64,000 nucleotides of DNA from Chitinimonas prasina (GTDB taxonomy: Bacteria > Pseudomonadota > Gammaproteobacteria > Burkholderiales > Chitinimonadaceae), in contig NZ_BSOG01000001.1 of assembly GCF_030160395.1 (NCBI RefSeq), positions 214,117 to 278,116 on the forward strand, written 5' to 3'. Within the stretch, counting starts at the first letter, position 1. The number at the start of each line of letters is the position of its first letter. This document shows positions 47,729 to 57,138 of the stretch, in pieces. Position numbers and translations under genes: made by a program. The notes under the pieces were generated by a model, which was not told the origin of the DNA, ran no database searches, and saw nothing but the letters and a program-made list of their open reading frames with translations.

Positions 47729-48052
47729 ATGGCAGAAAAAAAGGCCGCCCCCAAGAAAGATGACGTGCTCGCCGCGCTGCAAAATGCGGTCAAACACATT
47801 GAGACCCTGGAACTGGAGCTCAAGACCATCAAGAAGCATGTGAAAGGTGTTGCGGATGGCGTCAAGCTCGCTCCTTTCCATGTCGATCCTCCAGTCAAAG
47901 CTGCGGCCAAGCCAGCAGCCAAACCCGCTGCCGCGAAGCCTGCTGCTGCTGCCAAGCCCGCAGCAAAACCGGCAGCCAAGCCGGCTGCCAAACCCGCAGC
48001 AGCAAAACCTGCTGCCAAGCCCGCAGCAAAGCCCGCCGCCAAGAAGAAGTAA
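47729..48052 (+). CDS. Lys/Ala/Pro-rich small protein, histone H1-like tail
   Basis: A 107-residue protein starting at ATG 47729 after AGGAGAG. The N-terminal 55 residues are helical and amphipathic (DDVLAALQNAVKHIETLELE), perhaps a dimerising coiled coil. The C-terminal 50 residues are a low-complexity run of AAKP/KPAA repeats ending KKK, like histone H1-type or AlgP-like DNA-binding tails. No domain is assigned. It is between the kinase and SagB genes, with its own terminator. A nucleoid or granule-associated role is inferred from composition only. Confidence 0.8.
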   Translation: MAEKKAAPKKDDVLAALQNAVKHIETLELELKTIKKHVKGVADGVKLAPFHVDPPVKAAAKPAAKPAAAKPAAAAKPAAKPAAKPAAKPAAAKPAAKPAAKPAAKKK

Positions 48053-48083
48053 ATCTCGGCGCGAGCAATCTGCTGGCTCGTCT

Positions 48084-48124
48084 GCGGCGTTATCGTACTG
48101 CGGTACATAACGCCGCTTTTATTT
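48084..48124 (+). terminator. Rho-independent terminator
   Basis: A perfect stem GCGGCGTTAT / ATAACGCCGC with an inner GTAC pair, then TTTTATTT. It lies 31 bases after the Lys/Ala/Pro-rich gene. Confidence 0.92.
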
Positions 48125-48229
48125 GGCCTGTTAGTACGGGTGCCTAACAAGACAGCGCATTACATCGCCACCAGACACGATGGCGGCGCACTATCCCTGC
48201 CCTAGTCCAGCCACCGGAGCCTAACCACC

Positions 48230-49303
48230 ATGCGCTATAAACGCGCGCTAGCCCTGAGCATCCACTGGCAGGACGAGCAGCTGGCATTCAGCAACTACCT
48301 GCAGCACCACTGTGTCAGCGGGCATCCACTCACCGTGCAGGTACTGGACTACTTTTCGGACTGGCGCAGCCTGGACGAGATACTGGCCCACTTCACCCAG
48401 TATTCCCCGCAGAGCCTGCGCAAGACCTTGGAGCAGCTGGTGGCCGAACAGCTACTGCTGGAGGAAGGGTCTGCCCAGGCTGCCAGCGATGCCCTGCTGG
48501 CCGATCAATGGGCCCCCTGGCTGCCCGAGGGGGCATTTCACTTCGCCACCAAGGACACGCCGTTCGCCTCGGCAGCCTCGTCAGAAGAAGAGCTGGCTGC
48601 CGTCGTACCCGTGACCGAGCCGCCTGCCCTCTACCGTTCCCCTCTGGGCGGCGAACCCATCAAGCTGCCCCAGGCCCCCTACCCCGAGGATGCCTTCCAC
48701 CAGGCACTGCTGGCACGCCGCACCCATAGGTCATTCTCGCCGCAAGCCTTGGCTCTGGATGAGCTGAGCCGTTTGCTGGGCTTGGTCTGGGGGGTACAGG
48801 GGCATGTCGACAGCGCAGCCTTTGGCCGCTTGCCACTCAAGACCAGCCCCTCGGGCGGCGCCCGCCATCCGGTCGAAGTCTACGTCATGGTGCTTAGGGT
48901 GGCAGGACTGGCGCCAGGTATCTATCACTACCACCCCTTGCACCACACACTCACCCTGGTCAATCCGGTCGCCACACCGGCGCAAGCCAGCCTGTACTGC
49001 GCCGATCAGGAATACTTTGCCGATTCTGCGGCGCTATTCCTGATGACGGCGGTGTTTGAGCGCACCATGTGGAAGTACCACAAGCCGCGCGCCTACCGCG
49101 TGGTCATGCTGGATGCCGGCCACCTGGGCCAGACCTTCTGCCTCACCGCGACTGCCATGGGCCTGGCGCCGTGGGGCACAGCCGCGCTACGCGATAGCCT
49201 GATCGAGCAGGACCTGGGTATAGATGGAATCAGCGAGTCCGTCCTGTTCGTGACCGGTGTAGGCCATCCGGCCGAGGCCGCAGACGCTACCGAGCCGGAA
49301 TAA
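48230..49303 (+). CDS. SagB/ThcOx-type FMN dehydrogenase with N-terminal wHTH-like domain
   Basis: A 357-residue nitroreductase-fold protein of the SagB group. The FMN-binding core (about residues 155-350) reads ARRTHRSFSPQALALDELS, LKTSPSGGARHPVEVYVMVL, PGIYHYHPLHHTL and DAGHLGQTFCLTATAMGLAP. SagB enzymes oxidise azolines to azoles in ribosomal peptide pathways. Residues about 30-85 (LTVQVLDYFSDWRSLDEILA) resemble a PqqD-like RiPP recognition element. No YcaO cyclodehydratase, precursor peptide or exporter is encoded nearby, so it is an orphan. It stands between glycogen genes of the other strand. Confidence 0.9.
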   Translation: MRYKRALALSIHWQDEQLAFSNYLQHHCVSGHPLTVQVLDYFSDWRSLDEILAHFTQYSPQSLRKTLEQLVAEQLLLEEGSAQAASDALLADQWAPWLPEGAFHFATKDTPFASAASSEEELAAVVPVTEPPALYRSPLGGEPIKLPQAPYPEDAFHQALLARRTHRSFSPQALALDELSRLLGLVWGVQGHVDSAAFGRLPLKTSPSGGARHPVEVYVMVLRVAGLAPGIYHYHPLHHTLTLVNPVATPAQASLYCADQEYFADSAALFLMTAVFERTMWKYHKPRAYRVVMLDAGHLGQTFCLTATAMGLAPWGTAALRDSLIEQDLGIDGISESVLFVTGVGHPAEAADATEPE

Positions 49304-49365
49304 ACACCACTACCGCCAGCATCACGGTCGCCTGGCGATGAAGCGGCGCGTCCTGGCAGGCAGGG

Positions 49366-51450
49366 CTACCAAGTCACCCTGCCGCCGGTATCGAGCACCA
49401 GCAGCCATACGGTATTGGCTGGCAGCACCACCTGCTGCTGGAACAGCGCATCACCGGCATCGGGCTCAGCGGTATCCAGCACACGCAGCCAGCGGCCTGG
49501 CCGCAGATTGAACTCGGTGGCAACTGCCTCGGCGTTGATCAGCAGCAGGCAGCGGTCACGGGTCCCCTCCGGCCCCAGCTCCACCGCCAGGCTGAACTGC
49601 TCGCGGCCGTCCCACTCGGCTGGCGTCATCGCACGGCCTTCGGCATTGCGCCAGTCCACATCGCGGCGTTCGTAACCGCCGTGAGCCTCGGCGCTGAACC
49701 AGCGGCCATGGCGCAGTGCCGGATACTGGCGGCGCAAGGCCAGCAGCCTTGCCACATACGCTGCCTGGGCAAAGTCGATATGCTGCCAGTCCAGCCAGCT
49801 GATCGGGCCATCCTGGCAATAGGCGTTGTTATTGCCCTGCTGGGTGTGACCCATCTCATCCCCTGCCAGCAACATGGGCGTACCCTGGCTGAAGATCAGC
49901 GAGGCCAGCAGCGCCCGCTGCAAACGCCCCCTGATCTGCAGGATGCCGGGGTCATCAGAAGGCCCTTCCACGCCGCCGTTCCAGCTGTGGTTGTTGCCAT
50001 GGCCATCTCGGTTTTCTTCGCCATTGGCCTCGTTATGCTTCTGGCTGTAGCTGACCAGATCACGCAGGTTGAAGCCATCGTGGGCGGTCAGGAAGTTGAC
50101 ACTGGCCCACGGCGGCCGGCCGCGTCGCTCGAACAGGTCACTACTGGCTGTCAGCCGCCGGGCATACTCGCCCCGGGTGGGGCCATGATGCAGCCAGAAG
50201 CTGCGCATGCTGTCGCGGTAGCGATCATTCCACTCCGCCCAGCCGGGCGGAAAGCCCCCTACCCGGTAGCCATCGGGGCCGATATCCCAGGGCTCGGCCA
50301 CCAGTTTCAGGCGGCATAACAGGGGATCGGCCTGTATGGCAGCGAAGAAGCTGGACCAGGCCTCGAATGGCCCATGCATGCCACGCGCCAGTATGGGCGC
50401 CAGGTCAAAGCGGAAACCATCGACATGGCACTCCTGCGCCCAGAAGCGCAGGCTGTCCAACACCAACTGCAGGCAACGTGGCTCGGCCAGGTTGAGGGTA
50501 TTGCCGCAGCCCGTCCAGTTCTCACAGTGGCCGTCTGGCGCCAGCCGGTAATAGCTGCGGTTGTCCAGCCCGCGCAGGTTGAATGCGGGCCCACCGACGC
50601 CCCCTTCAGCGGTGTGGTTGTAGACCACGTCCAGCAATACCTCGATGCCTGCAGCATGCAAGGCACGCACCGCCGACTTGAATTCCGTCACGGGGTCGCT
50701 GCCAGCGGCATAGCGCGCCTCTACCGCCATCAGTGCCACCGGGTTGTAGCCCCAATAGTTCACCATGCCACGGGCCAGCAAATGCCCCTCATCCGCGCAG
50801 GCCGCCACAGGCAGCAGTTCCACCGTGGTCACGCCCAGCCACTTGAGCCAGTCAATGCTGGCGGGGTGTGCCAGGCCGGCATAGCTGCCGCGCAATGCCT
50901 CCGGCACTGCCGGGTTCAGCCGGCTGAAACCCTTGACATGCAGTTCGTAGATCACCGTATCCGCCCAGGCTATCCCCGGCCGTCTGTCATCCTGCCAGTC
51001 AAAGGCATAGCTGCCGTAGTCGGGTGCATCAACCACGCCCTTGATCGCATGGGTGGCGTTGTCACGCGGGTCGGGCCGGCTAGGGTCGCCCGGCAGGTGA
51101 TCGCAGAAATCCCCCTGCCCCGCATAGCGCCCGTGCAGGCGGCGGGCATAGGGGTCCAGCAGGAGTTTGGCCGGATTGTAGCGATGGCCGCGTTGCGGCA
51201 TCCACAGGCCATGGGCACGAAAACCATAGATCAGGCCAGGCTCAGCCTCGGCCAGATAACCATGCCAGACGCCCGCATGGTGGCCGGGCAAGGGCAAGCG
51301 CGCCAATTCCCGGTGCCCTGCAGGGTCGAACAGACAGAGTTCGACACGGTCTGCGTTGAGCGCATAGACGGCAAAGTTCACCCCTGCGCCATCCCAGTAG
51401 CTGCCCAGGCGGAACGGATCTCCCGGTACCAGTCCAAGCGCCAGTGTCAT
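49366..51450 (-). CDS. glgX: Glycogen debranching enzyme GlgX
   Basis: A 694-residue GH13 isoamylase-type enzyme removing alpha-1,6 branches from limit dextrins. An N-terminal CBM48 domain (about residues 10-95) precedes the barrel. The catalytic residues sit in [13 protein letters not shown] (nucleophile Asp), [14 protein letters not shown] (Glu) and [17 protein letters not shown] (Asp). The [16 protein letters not shown] motif is typical. The start overlaps the glgB stop by 4 bp, so the two are co-transcribed. Confidence 0.96.
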   Translation of the reverse strand: MTLALGLVPGDPFRLGSYWDGAGVNFAVYALNADRVELCLFDPAGHRELARLPLPGHHAGVWHGYLAEAEPGLIYGFRAHGLWMPQRGHRYNPAKLLLDPYARRLHGRYAGQGDFCDHLPGDPSRPDPRDNATHAIKGVVDAPDYGSYAFDWQDDRRPGIAWADTVIYELHVKGFSRLNPAVPEALRGSYAGLAHPASIDWLKWLGVTTVELLPVAACADEGHLLARGMVNYWGYNPVALMAVEARYAAGSDPVTEFKSAVRALHAAGIEVLLDVVYNHTAEGGVGGPAFNLRGLDNRSYYRLAPDGHCENWTGCGNTLNLAEPRCLQLVLDSLRFWAQECHVDGFRFDLAPILARGMHGPFEAWSSFFAAIQADPLLCRLKLVAEPWDIGPDGYRVGGFPPGWAEWNDRYRDSMRSFWLHHGPTRGEYARRLTASSDLFERRGRPPWASVNFLTAHDGFNLRDLVSYSQKHNEANGEENRDGHGNNHSWNGGVEGPSDDPGILQIRGRLQRALLASLIFSQGTPMLLAGDEMGHTQQGNNNAYCQDGPISWLDWQHIDFAQAAYVARLLALRRQYPALRHGRWFSAEAHGGYERRDVDWRNAEGRAMTPAEWDGREQFSLAVELGPEGTRDRCLLLINAEAVATEFNLRPGRWLRVLDTAEPDAGDALFQQQVVLPANTVWLLVLDTGGRVTW

Positions 51451-53606
51451 GATGGCATCCAGCGAAAGAACTGGGTCGCCAGCGGCCCCAGCGTCAGCGC
51501 TACCGTATGGGTACGGCCATGGCCGGGCTGCGGCTCGCTATGGGCATCGCCATTGCCCACATCACTGCCGCCATAGTGGCGCGAATCGGTGTTCAGTATC
51601 TCTACCCAGCAACCGGCCTGCGGCACCCCCACCCGGTAACCGGTACGCACCTCGGGGGTAAAGTTGCATACCACCAGAACCATGCCGCCCTGCCCATCAT
51701 GGCGGACAAAACTGAGCACCGAATTGGTCTGGTCGTCCCAGCATATCCACTCAAACCCAGCCGGATCGCAATCGAGCCTATGCAACGCCGTTTCCTGCCG
51801 ATAGCAGCAGTTGAGATCCCTGACCAGGCGCTGCATGCCCGCATGCCGCTCATCCTCCAGCAGGTGCCAGTCCAGGCTGGCATCATGATTCCACTCCGCC
51901 TGCTGGGCAAACTCCCCCCCCATGAACAGCAGCTTCTTGCCCGGATGCGCCCACATATATCCCAGATAGGCACGCAGATTGGCGTAGCGCTGCCAGTCAT
52001 CGCCCGGCATCTTGCCCAGCAGCGAGCCCTTGCCGTGGACGACTTCGTCGTGGGACAGCGGCAGCACATAGTTTTCGCTGAACGCGTAGGTCAGGACCAG
52101 ACCCAGCTGGCCATGGTGATGACTGCGATGCACCGGCTCGCGCCGCATATAGTCCAGCGTGTCGTGCATCCAGCCCAGATTCCATTTGTAGTGAAAACCC
52201 AGGCCACCGTGCTCGGGCGGCCGGCTGACCTGCGGGAAAGCAGTGGATTCCTCGGCCAGGGTAATGGCCCCCGGCTCTGCCACGCCTACCCAGTGATTGG
52301 TCTGGCGCAGGAAAGCAATGGCCTCCAGGTTCTCCCGCCCGCCATGCACATTGGGCACCCACTCACCGTCGGCCCGGCTGTAGTCTCGGTAGAGCATGGA
52401 GGCCACCGCATCGACCCGCAGGCCATCCAGGCCGTACTGGCTGAGCCAGAACAGGGCATTGGCACTGAGGTAGTTGGCCACTTCCCGCCGGCCATAGTTG
52501 TAGATCAGGGTATGCCAATCGCGATGAAAGCCCTCGCGCGGATCGGCATGCTCATACAGATGCGTACCGTCGAAACAGGCCAAACCGTGCTCATCGGCCG
52601 GAAAATGCCCCGGCACCCAATCAAGCAGCACGCCCAGCCCTGCGGCGTGGGCGGTCTCCACAAAATGCCGGAAATCCGCAGGCGTGCCAAAGCGCGCACT
52701 GGGTGCATACAAACCGGTAGGCTGATACCCCCAGGAGCCATCGAAGGGATGCTCGCTGACCGGCAGCAGCTCGATATGGCTGAAACCCATCTCGCGCACA
52801 TAGGGCACCAGCGTGTCGGCCAGTTCCCGGTAGCTGAGCCAGCCTCCATCGGCACGCCGACGCCAGGAGCCCAGATGCACCTCGTAAATACTGACAGGCT
52901 GATCCAGCCCCCCCTGCCGCTGCCGCGCTGGCAAAGCAGGGGGCAGTTTCGTCACCACCGAGGCATTGGCCGGACGCAGTTCGGCCGCGAACGCAAAGGG
53001 ATCGGCCTTCTGCAGCGCCACACCGTCCCAATCAAGCACCTCGAACTTGTATTTCTCGCCTGCCGCCACGCCAGGCAGAAACAGCTCCCACACCCCACAC
53101 TCGCGCCGCAGCCGCATGGGATGGGCCGCACCATTCCAGAAATTGAAATCCCCCACCACGCTGACCCGCTTGGCATTGGGCGCCCAGACAGAGAACAGGG
53201 TGCCATCGATGCCATCCAGGCATTGCGGATGGGCGCCCAAGGTCTGCCAGAGCTGGCGATGGCTGCCTTCCCCTATATGCCACATGGCATCGGCCGAGAG
53301 CTGCGGCGGAAAGCGGTAGGGATCGTCCAGCTCCAGCTGTACTGCCTGCCAGGCAACTCGCAAACGGTAGTGCGGCGGCAGGCTGGGCAAGCAACCGGCA
53401 AACAATCCACGCGCATCCAGCTGATCAAGCACCGCCAGGGGCGCCCCAAGGGCATCGGTCACCTCAACCCGGCAGGCCTCCGGCTGCCAGCTACGCAGCC
53501 ATACCCCCGATTCGCCAGGATGGGGGCCCAGCACGGCAAAGGGGTCGCCATGCTCACCACGGCATATCGCCTCCACCACCCAGTGATCGAGCATCGCGCC
53601 CGTCAT
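51447..53606 (-). CDS. glgB: 1,4-alpha-glucan branching enzyme
   Basis: A 719-residue GH13_9 enzyme starting at ATG 53606 after GGGGAG. It makes alpha-1,6 branches in glycogen. Two N-terminal CBM48-like modules (about residues 12-100 and 120-215) precede the barrel. The active-site motifs are [16 protein letters not shown] (Asp nucleophile), [14 protein letters not shown] (Glu) and [17 protein letters not shown] (Asp). A C-terminal beta domain closes the protein. It starts the glgB-glgX operon. Repeat copy B lies 130 bp upstream. Confidence 0.96.
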   Translation of the reverse strand: MTGAMLDHWVVEAICRGEHGDPFAVLGPHPGESGVWLRSWQPEACRVEVTDALGAPLAVLDQLDARGLFAGCLPSLPPHYRLRVAWQAVQLELDDPYRFPPQLSADAMWHIGEGSHRQLWQTLGAHPQCLDGIDGTLFSVWAPNAKRVSVVGDFNFWNGAAHPMRLRRECGVWELFLPGVAAGEKYKFEVLDWDGVALQKADPFAFAAELRPANASVVTKLPPALPARQRQGGLDQPVSIYEVHLGSWRRRADGGWLSYRELADTLVPYVREMGFSHIELLPVSEHPFDGSWGYQPTGLYAPSARFGTPADFRHFVETAHAAGLGVLLDWVPGHFPADEHGLACFDGTHLYEHADPREGFHRDWHTLIYNYGRREVANYLSANALFWLSQYGLDGLRVDAVASMLYRDYSRADGEWVPNVHGGRENLEAIAFLRQTNHWVGVAEPGAITLAEESTAFPQVSRPPEHGGLGFHYKWNLGWMHDTLDYMRREPVHRSHHHGQLGLVLTYAFSENYVLPLSHDEVVHGKGSLLGKMPGDDWQRYANLRAYLGYMWAHPGKKLLFMGGEFAQQAEWNHDASLDWHLLEDERHAGMQRLVRDLNCCYRQETALHRLDCDPAGFEWICWDDQTNSVLSFVRHDGQGGMVLVVCNFTPEVRTGYRVGVPQAGCWVEILNTDSRHYGGSDVGNGDAHSEPQPGHGRTHTVALTLGPLATQFFRWMPS

Positions 53607-53735
53607 GCCAGCTCCCCAATTCAACGCCGCCAGATCGACGTCTCCTTATCCTAGATGGGATTGGGCATGTAGGCACGCCTGGGCAACTACTCACTGCGGA
53701 TGGACTGTGGCCCGGCAAGGTGAGCGACGGACTTC

Positions 53736-53859
53736 AGAGCCGCCAACAAAACCTTTCTGGCGTTGTTGTGCAAGCTTGCCGTACCCACGTACTGTCTGCT
53801 GCGCGCACCAGCACTCGCACGTCCAGCCAGAACCGCTACGCTGGGTTTTGGTAGTCGCT
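53736..53859 (-). repeat. Palindromic MITE-like repeat, copy B
   Basis: A 124-bp element, reversed relative to copies A (369-493) and C (4463-4591). Against copy A it has two blocks of identical sequence of about 26 and 29 bases and an overall near-match. The terminal repeats start AGAGCCGCCAACAAAA and end AGTCGCT, so the second end is more worn. It lies upstream of glgB. Confidence 0.85.
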
Positions 53860-54166
53860 GTTATAAGCAGATAGATCGATATCTTCAGGCAAGTCAGGGG
53901 CAGCCAGACACCGGCAGTAGCTGCAAGAATAATGCCCCCCGCACATAGCGCGGGGGGCAGGGATTGGTGCCCGGTACCATGGGCTCGTCCGGGCAGGAGC
54001 CACATCCGCCCAACGGCAGCGGAAACGTGCGCGGATTCTGCCCTTGCTTTGTTGCAGGCAGTTTGCAGGTACGGGTGTTTTGCCATGGGTCGGAATACCG
54101 CTCAACTTCGCGGCAATCCTGCCGATAAGTCAGGTACGGGGCAACTGCTCCGCCAGGAGCCCCGCC
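53860..54166. other. Hairpin-rich leader region, possible structured RNA
   Basis: About 300 bases without a recognised gene. It contains a 27-nt near-perfect hairpin TGCCCCCCGC / GCGGGGGGCA at 53933-53959, a second one TGCCCGG / CCGGGCA near 53967-53996, and other arms. On the minus strand the first hairpin is followed by TTATTCTTG, resembling a terminator. I could not match it to a known riboswitch or small RNA. It is either the leader of the 63-residue gene or a minus-strand small RNA. Confidence 0.35.
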
Positions 54167-54358
54167 ATGCTGATCCAGCTGTTTTGCCGAGCTGATATGC
54201 GCACCGTTGCCGAAGTTGCGGCCCAGTATCGGGCACTGGGCTACAGGGCTGAAACGTGCTGCAAGCGTGGGGTGTATTACCTGAAGCTGTGGCAGGATGA
54301 ACCCGCAAGGCACCAAGGGCCGCATCCTGCGAGCCTGACGCGCCTGCAGAGCGGGTAG
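54167..54358 (+). CDS. Small hypothetical protein
   Basis: A 63-residue protein starting at ATG 54167 after an AGGAG site 8 bases upstream; a longer in-frame extension exists but looks noncoding. The sequence (LIQLFCRADMRTVAEVAAQY, then GYYLK-like VYYLKLWQDE) seems ordered and contains three Cys residues. It is followed by a strong terminator. I do not recognise the family. A downstream hairpin ends the transcript 8 bp after the stop. Confidence 0.7.
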   Translation: MLIQLFCRADMRTVAEVAAQYRALGYRAETCCKRGVYYLKLWQDEPARHQGPHPASLTRLQSG

Positions 54359-54365
54359 CAGAAAG

Positions 54366-54399
54366 CAAGAGGCCGGACAGTTGTCCGGCCTCTTGTCTT
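54366..54399 (+). terminator. Rho-independent terminator, bidirectional
   Basis: A 14-bp perfect stem CAAGAGGCCGGACA / TGTCCGGCCTCTTG with a 2-base centre, followed by TCTTA. On the other strand it is followed by CTTTCT. It separates the 63-residue gene from the convergent aspartoacylase gene. Confidence 0.85.
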
Positions 54400-54481
54400 A
54401 GAGCCTGCTATGGACGCCAGCCATAGCTGGCAGGCAACGCACGGAGCAGATACCTACCCCTCGACGCATCCTGGCTTGGAC

Positions 54482-55447
54482 TCAGCCCGCAAAACGCGGG
54501 GTGGGCCGAGCCAGGTAGAACCATTCCTGCCCTGCCTGCGCCCGGGCGTTCGGGAACAGGATGTAGCCCTCACAATCGGCCTTGACTGGCGTGCCATCGT
54601 GGCGTGTGCCAATCAAATCGCCTGCGGACAACCGGTCAAAGCTGGACCAGCCATGGGCAAAGGCATCGTCCGGGTGGGCACGATCTATCACTTCATAGAT
54701 ATGTAGCGCCTCGACCTCAGCGACAGGCTGGGGCGCTGTGGCGGCAATCAGCCCCAAATGGGCCAGGGTGTTGTATATGGCCTGGTAGGCCACCTCAGGT
54801 GCTTGCGGGTCGTCGTGCTGGCCGCACTCCAGGGTAAGGGCATAGCCGCCCTGGGCGCGCATATATTCGGTGGTACCCACGCCATAGCGTGCATCGGCAT
54901 TCAATAGCTGGCTACGGCTGGCGCCCGGCCCCATGGCTGCGCGGCGGCGTTCCACGCCTCGTGCGTAGGTGCTCAGCCAGCCATCCACCAACCGCCCTAC
55001 CCCCAGCCGCAGTGCCAATGCCTCTTCCGCAGCGGCATGGGCAAAGGGTTCCAGCGTGCCGGTATTGTCTTCAGGCCCCACCATGGCAAACGGGCGCCCC
55101 TGTGCCTGGAAGGAATGCAGATCCAGCAGCACGTCGTGTTCTGCCAGCAGGGGGCACAGCCAGTTGGCAATATGGTCTTCAAACTCGACCGGCTGATCGG
55201 TAGGGCACAGATTGCGGTTGAGATTGCGATCGCCCATGCGCTGCTTGCGCTCATAGGCCAGCGGGTTGGTTATCGGCACCAGCGTCAGCTTGCCTGCCAG
55301 CAGTTGCACCGCACCGCTGTCCAGCTCTGCCATCAGGCGGGTGATGCCCTGGGTGCCGCAGATTTCATTGCCATGAACCGCCCCCAGCACGATCAGACGA
55401 GGGCCCGGCTGCAAGCCGGCATAAGTGACGGATTTGAACTGTTGCAT
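54482..55447 (-). CDS. Succinylglutamate desuccinylase/aspartoacylase family metalloenzyme
   Basis: A 321-residue zinc hydrolase of the M14-like AstE/AspA family, starting at ATG 55447 (a GTG at 55492 is also in frame). The zinc ligands are visible in VLGAVHGNEICGTQ (His and Glu) and DVLLDLHSFQAQGRP (His). ERKQRMGDRNLNRNL contains the substrate-binding Arg-Asn stretch. It removes an acyl group from an N-acyl amino acid or similar; the exact substrate is unclear. No astABCD genes are nearby, so AstE itself is unlikely. It stands alone. Confidence 0.88.
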   Translation of the reverse strand: MQQFKSVTYAGLQPGPRLIVLGAVHGNEICGTQGITRLMAELDSGAVQLLAGKLTLVPITNPLAYERKQRMGDRNLNRNLCPTDQPVEFEDHIANWLCPLLAEHDVLLDLHSFQAQGRPFAMVGPEDNTGTLEPFAHAAAEEALALRLGVGRLVDGWLSTYARGVERRRAAMGPGASRSQLLNADARYGVGTTEYMRAQGGYALTLECGQHDDPQAPEVAYQAIYNTLAHLGLIAATAPQPVAEVEALHIYEVIDRAHPDDAFAHGWSSFDRLSAGDLIGTRHDGTPVKADCEGYILFPNARAQAGQEWFYLARPTPRFAG

Positions 55448-55788
55448 GGGTAGGCTGGTCAGGCGAAAAGGGAAAACAAGTATAAGCCGCACCGCACAAT
55501 GCTGTTGGCATAAACCAACAAATATGCGCAGGTGTGATTTCCCTCACAGCATTCTACTAATGCTATAGGCATAATGGCGCCGCTTTAAGGTGGCTTCCAG
55601 CACCTCAGGCTCCATGCAAAACCAAGCTCGAACGGCCAATTTCGACACAGCATAGCTTTGATATGCAAGGAGAAACTGCCTTAAACAGCGCCGTATTGCG
55701 ACAAAACCGGGGCGCTGAAAGCGCTCTTATGGGTGGCCATCCCCAAGATCAACATGCCGCCCGCTTTATCCCGCCAGGACCAGACCGC
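55448..55788. other. Divergent intergenic region
   Basis: This region lies between the aspartoacylase-like gene (minus) and the RCC1-like gene (plus). It may include an N-terminal extension of the RCC1-like protein from an ATG at 55663, which lacks a ribosome binding site. An AT-rich stretch around 55495-55575 is the likely promoter zone. No RNA gene was recognised. Confidence 0.4.
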
Positions 55789-56523
55789 ATGAAATTCGAT
55801 AGCCTTCAGCATCTCAGCACCCAAGCCACCCTGCCGCATCGCCTGATGGGCGATACCCCTTCGGCACAAGTGGCCAGCATGATGGCGCATGGCTTGTGGC
55901 ATCAGCTGCAACTACGCCGTGATGGCACGCTGTGGGCGTCGGGCGATAACCGCTATGGCCAGCTTGGCGATGGTAGCCGCCAGGATCAGCGCCGGCCGGT
56001 GCTGGTGGGGCGCAACTTCTGCGCCATTGCGGCGGGGCGCTTCCATAGCTTGGGTCTGAAGCGCGACGGTAGCCTTTGGGCTTGGGGCTACAATGGCGAC
56101 GGTCAGTTGGGTGATGGTAGCTTGGTCGACCAGGCTCGGCCGGTACAGATAGCCCGTGGCTGCATGGCCATTGCCGCTGGCGCCTTGCACTCCTTGCTGC
56201 TGAAGCACGATGGCACGCTCTGGGCCTGGGGCCACAACGGCCAGGGCCAATTGGGCCATACCGTGGATGCCAAGCAGGCACTGCCCACGCCCATGGGCCA
56301 CGGTTACCGTGAAATCGCTACGACTGACTACCAGAGCATGGCACTTCACCATAGCGGCCAGCTGATACGCTGGGGTGTCACCCCTGGCGAAGAATCCGAA
56401 GACGGCAGCTTAGGCACCTCGCGCGTCCAGTACGACGATATCAGCCTGGGGGACGAAACCTGCTTTCTGCAGGCAGCCCAGCTGATGGCTCAGGCCGCGC
56501 CGGCCTATCAATTACCCCGTTAA
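55789..56523 (+). CDS. RCC1-repeat protein
   Basis: A 244-residue protein from ATG 55789, preceded by AGGA; an upstream in-frame ATG at 55663 would add 42 residues of unlikely sequence. At least three RCC1-type repeats are visible: DGTLWASGDNRYGQLGDGS, DGSLWAWGYNGDGQLGDGS and DGTLWAWGHNGQGQLGHT, each about 50 residues and giving propeller blades. A full propeller needs about seven blades, so this is a short form or a partner of another protein. No signal peptide is present. Bacterial RCC1 proteins are of mostly unknown function; some are effectors. Confidence 0.8.
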   Translation: MKFDSLQHLSTQATLPHRLMGDTPSAQVASMMAHGLWHQLQLRRDGTLWASGDNRYGQLGDGSRQDQRRPVLVGRNFCAIAAGRFHSLGLKRDGSLWAWGYNGDGQLGDGSLVDQARPVQIARGCMAIAAGALHSLLLKHDGTLWAWGHNGQGQLGHTVDAKQALPTPMGHGYREIATTDYQSMALHHSGQLIRWGVTPGEESEDGSLGTSRVQYDDISLGDETCFLQAAQLMAQAAPAYQLPR

Positions 56524-56577
56524 GGACTTCTCTGGCCTTACCATCGTGCCCCTTGCCCACAGGGAAGCCACACGGCG

Positions 56578-56700
56578 CTAGTCGCCCGCCATCGGCTCTG
56601 GATGGATAGACAATATGATGGGGATAGTCGTACCGTGCCCTGCTTCGCTACGGTATATGATCTGTCCGAGGTGTCGCTGGATGGATTTCTGGCCGGCTGC
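56578..56700 (-). pseudogene. Possible remnant of a histidine kinase ATPase end
   Basis: Minus-strand translation ends GQIIYRSEAGHGTTIPIIL, like the last strand of a histidine kinase ATPase domain (GxIxxxSExGxGTTxxIxL). It then stops at a TAG (56578-56580). No upstream kinase part is intact. The match is short, so this is tentative. Confidence 0.3.
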
Positions 56701-56922
56701 CGTAGTCATCGCCCGCCGTTGCCTTGTGCTTGATACTGCTGTGGGCGATGCTCAGCGCGTTGTCTACGCCCTGGGCAGCGTTGTCGCAAGCTCAGCTATA
56801 ACCCGAAACTGCTTTGCTTGGTAGGCATGTCCGAAGCAGACATCGCTAATGTGACCAGCCCCGTCGGTGAGTGCTCGATCGCATCAGTGACTAACCATGG
56901 TCAACGCGTTTTCGCTGGTGGC

Positions 56923-57138
56923 TTAAGCAACCACAACCAGCACCTGCCCATCGCTCCAAGGCTTGGTCAGGGACTTGTAGATCGCACCATGATGCATCGA
57001 CTCGGTAACTGGCCTCTGGCCAGTGTCGCCTGACAGGAGAGTGCGCACGGTAGCGGGATACAACTCGTTGACCCGGTTAAGGAATTCGGTGCCGTTCAAC
57101 GTCGGCATATGCTGATCTGCCAACATGACGTCACCAAG
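56923..57138 (-). pseudogene. Remnant of a response-regulator receiver domain
   Basis: Minus-strand translation reads DVMLADQHMPTLNGTEFLNR, VNELYPATVRTLLSG and GAIYKSLTKPWSDGQ, clearly a receiver domain of the type that precedes HD-GYP or kinase modules. The phosphorylated Asp and the Lys of KPW are still there, but the N-terminal part is missing and the frame runs into unrelated sequence upstream. It is thus a fragment. Confidence 0.65.

Noticed and set aside
47882-48052. CRISPR or satellite-like repeat array
   Set aside because: The repetition encodes AAKP units in a single frame of a small protein with a start, ribosome binding site and terminator; there are no spacers.
51507-53654. A 715-codon plus-strand open frame opposite glgB
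   Set aside because: It is antisense to glgB, which has full catalytic motifs; the plus-strand product matches no family.
53930-54010. A cobalamin, FMN or c-di-GMP riboswitch
   Set aside because: GC-rich hairpins are present, but none of the conserved core sequences of these classes could be found on either strand.
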